DNA of 5,642 nt from an uncultured Eubacterium sp. (lineage in GTDB: Bacteria > Bacillota > Clostridia > Lachnospirales > Lachnospiraceae): NCBI GenBank assembly GCA_934322085.1, contig CAKRGF010000053.1, positions 1 to 5,642 of the forward strand, written 5' to 3'. The position numbers and the translations under genes are program-made. Position 1 is the stretch's first letter; the number at the start of each line of letters is the position of its first letter. The notes beneath the pieces were generated by a model. It saw only the letters and a program-made list of their open reading frames with translations. It had not been told where the DNA came from and made no database searches. Shown one piece after another: positions 5,543-5,642 of this stretch.

Positions 5543-5580
5543 ACACTTGATACAAACAACTTTGTAGTTAGTGTATAATT
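5543..5580 (+). terminator. Hairpin after the sensor kinase, probable operon terminator
   Basis: TACAAA (5551-5556) and TTTGTA (5561-5566) pair around a CAAC loop. On the same centre ACACT (5543-5547) pairs with AGTGT (5570-5574), leaving a three-by-three internal loop. The sequence ATAATTTTC follows. Position 14 nt after the kinase stop suggests transcription termination, though the T tract is modest. The same dyad overlaps TTGATA (5547-5552) and TATAAT (5574-5579), so an operator or promoter is an alternative, but their 21-nt spacing is too long for a normal promoter. Confidence 0.45.
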
Positions 5581-5589
5581 TTCATTGGC

Positions 5590-5623
5590 AAAAATAAAGG
5601 GAAGAAGGAAATCCCCTCTTCCC
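5590..5623 (-). terminator. Minus-strand intrinsic terminator for a convergent gene beyond the window
   Basis: Read on the minus strand, GGGAAGA (5623-5617) pairs with TCTTCCC (5605-5599), with two further G-C pairs inside after a bulge. It is followed directly by TTTATTTTT. This is the classical order for Rho-independent termination of a gene coming from the right. On the + strand the stem is preceded by A-rich sequence, and T residues appear only about 10 nt after it, so + strand termination is less likely. Confidence 0.5.
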
Positions 5624-5642
5624 AATCATACAGTTTTTCTTT

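Noticed and set aside
5547..5579. Promoter TTGATA / TATAAT after the kinase
   Set aside because: The spacer is 21 nt, no gene start follows in the window, and a minus-strand terminator lies just downstream; the dyad fits a terminator better. A -10 element for something beyond the window cannot be fully excluded.

Overview
The window is low-GC DNA with strong Shine-Dalgarno sites and every recognisable gene on the + strand. Protein style and gene neighbourhood suggest a gut-type Clostridia/Lachnospiraceae firmicute. That placement is inferred from appearance, not from a database search.

Left half (1-2610): a compact accessory gene string. It begins with an HxlR-type repressor gene whose promoter -10 box and ribosome binding site both lie in a 13-bp inverted repeat, so autoregulation is likely. 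A GNAT acetyltransferase gene follows. Next is a class I SAM methyltransferase gene cut off after its nucleotide-binding half. An alpha/beta hydrolase gene then starts inside the methyltransferase remnant, breaks frame at an 8-T run and appears to lack its late core strand. An intact class I methyltransferase gene closes the string. The middle is a small erosion zone with one deletion junction, one frame break and one probable internal deletion. The frame break falls on a textbook -1 slippery heptamer, so recoding cannot be excluded from sequence alone.

Right half (2610-5528): a signalling and effector module. A membrane-anchored C39-like cysteine peptidase is followed by a VanR-type response regulator and a VanS-type sensor kinase whose genes overlap by 8 nt. 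Upstream of the peptidase gene are three GAAA cores spaced exactly 11 bp apart. The first lies in TTGTAAGAAATT, which differs at one position from the 12-bp enterococcal VanR consensus (T/C)CGTANGAAA(T/A)T as I recall it. They sit just upstream of an extended -10 promoter with no good -35 box. This is the best evidence that the two-component system activates the peptidase gene. The regulator has its own well-formed promoter at 3656-3684. No D-Ala-D-Lac or D-Ala-D-Ser ligase, VanX, VanY or racemase gene is present, so this is a VanRS-like pair without a visible resistance operon.

The 131-bp gap 2610-2740 is the densest regulatory stretch. It holds the regulator-type repeats, a weak terminator-like hairpin for the upstream operon, the extended -10 promoter, and a long imperfect stem that would bury the peptidase Shine-Dalgarno only in read-through RNA. 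After the kinase (5529-5642) there are two hairpins, one placed to end the + strand operon and one oriented to end a minus-strand gene beyond the window. I saw no tRNA, rRNA, CRISPR array or insertion sequence.
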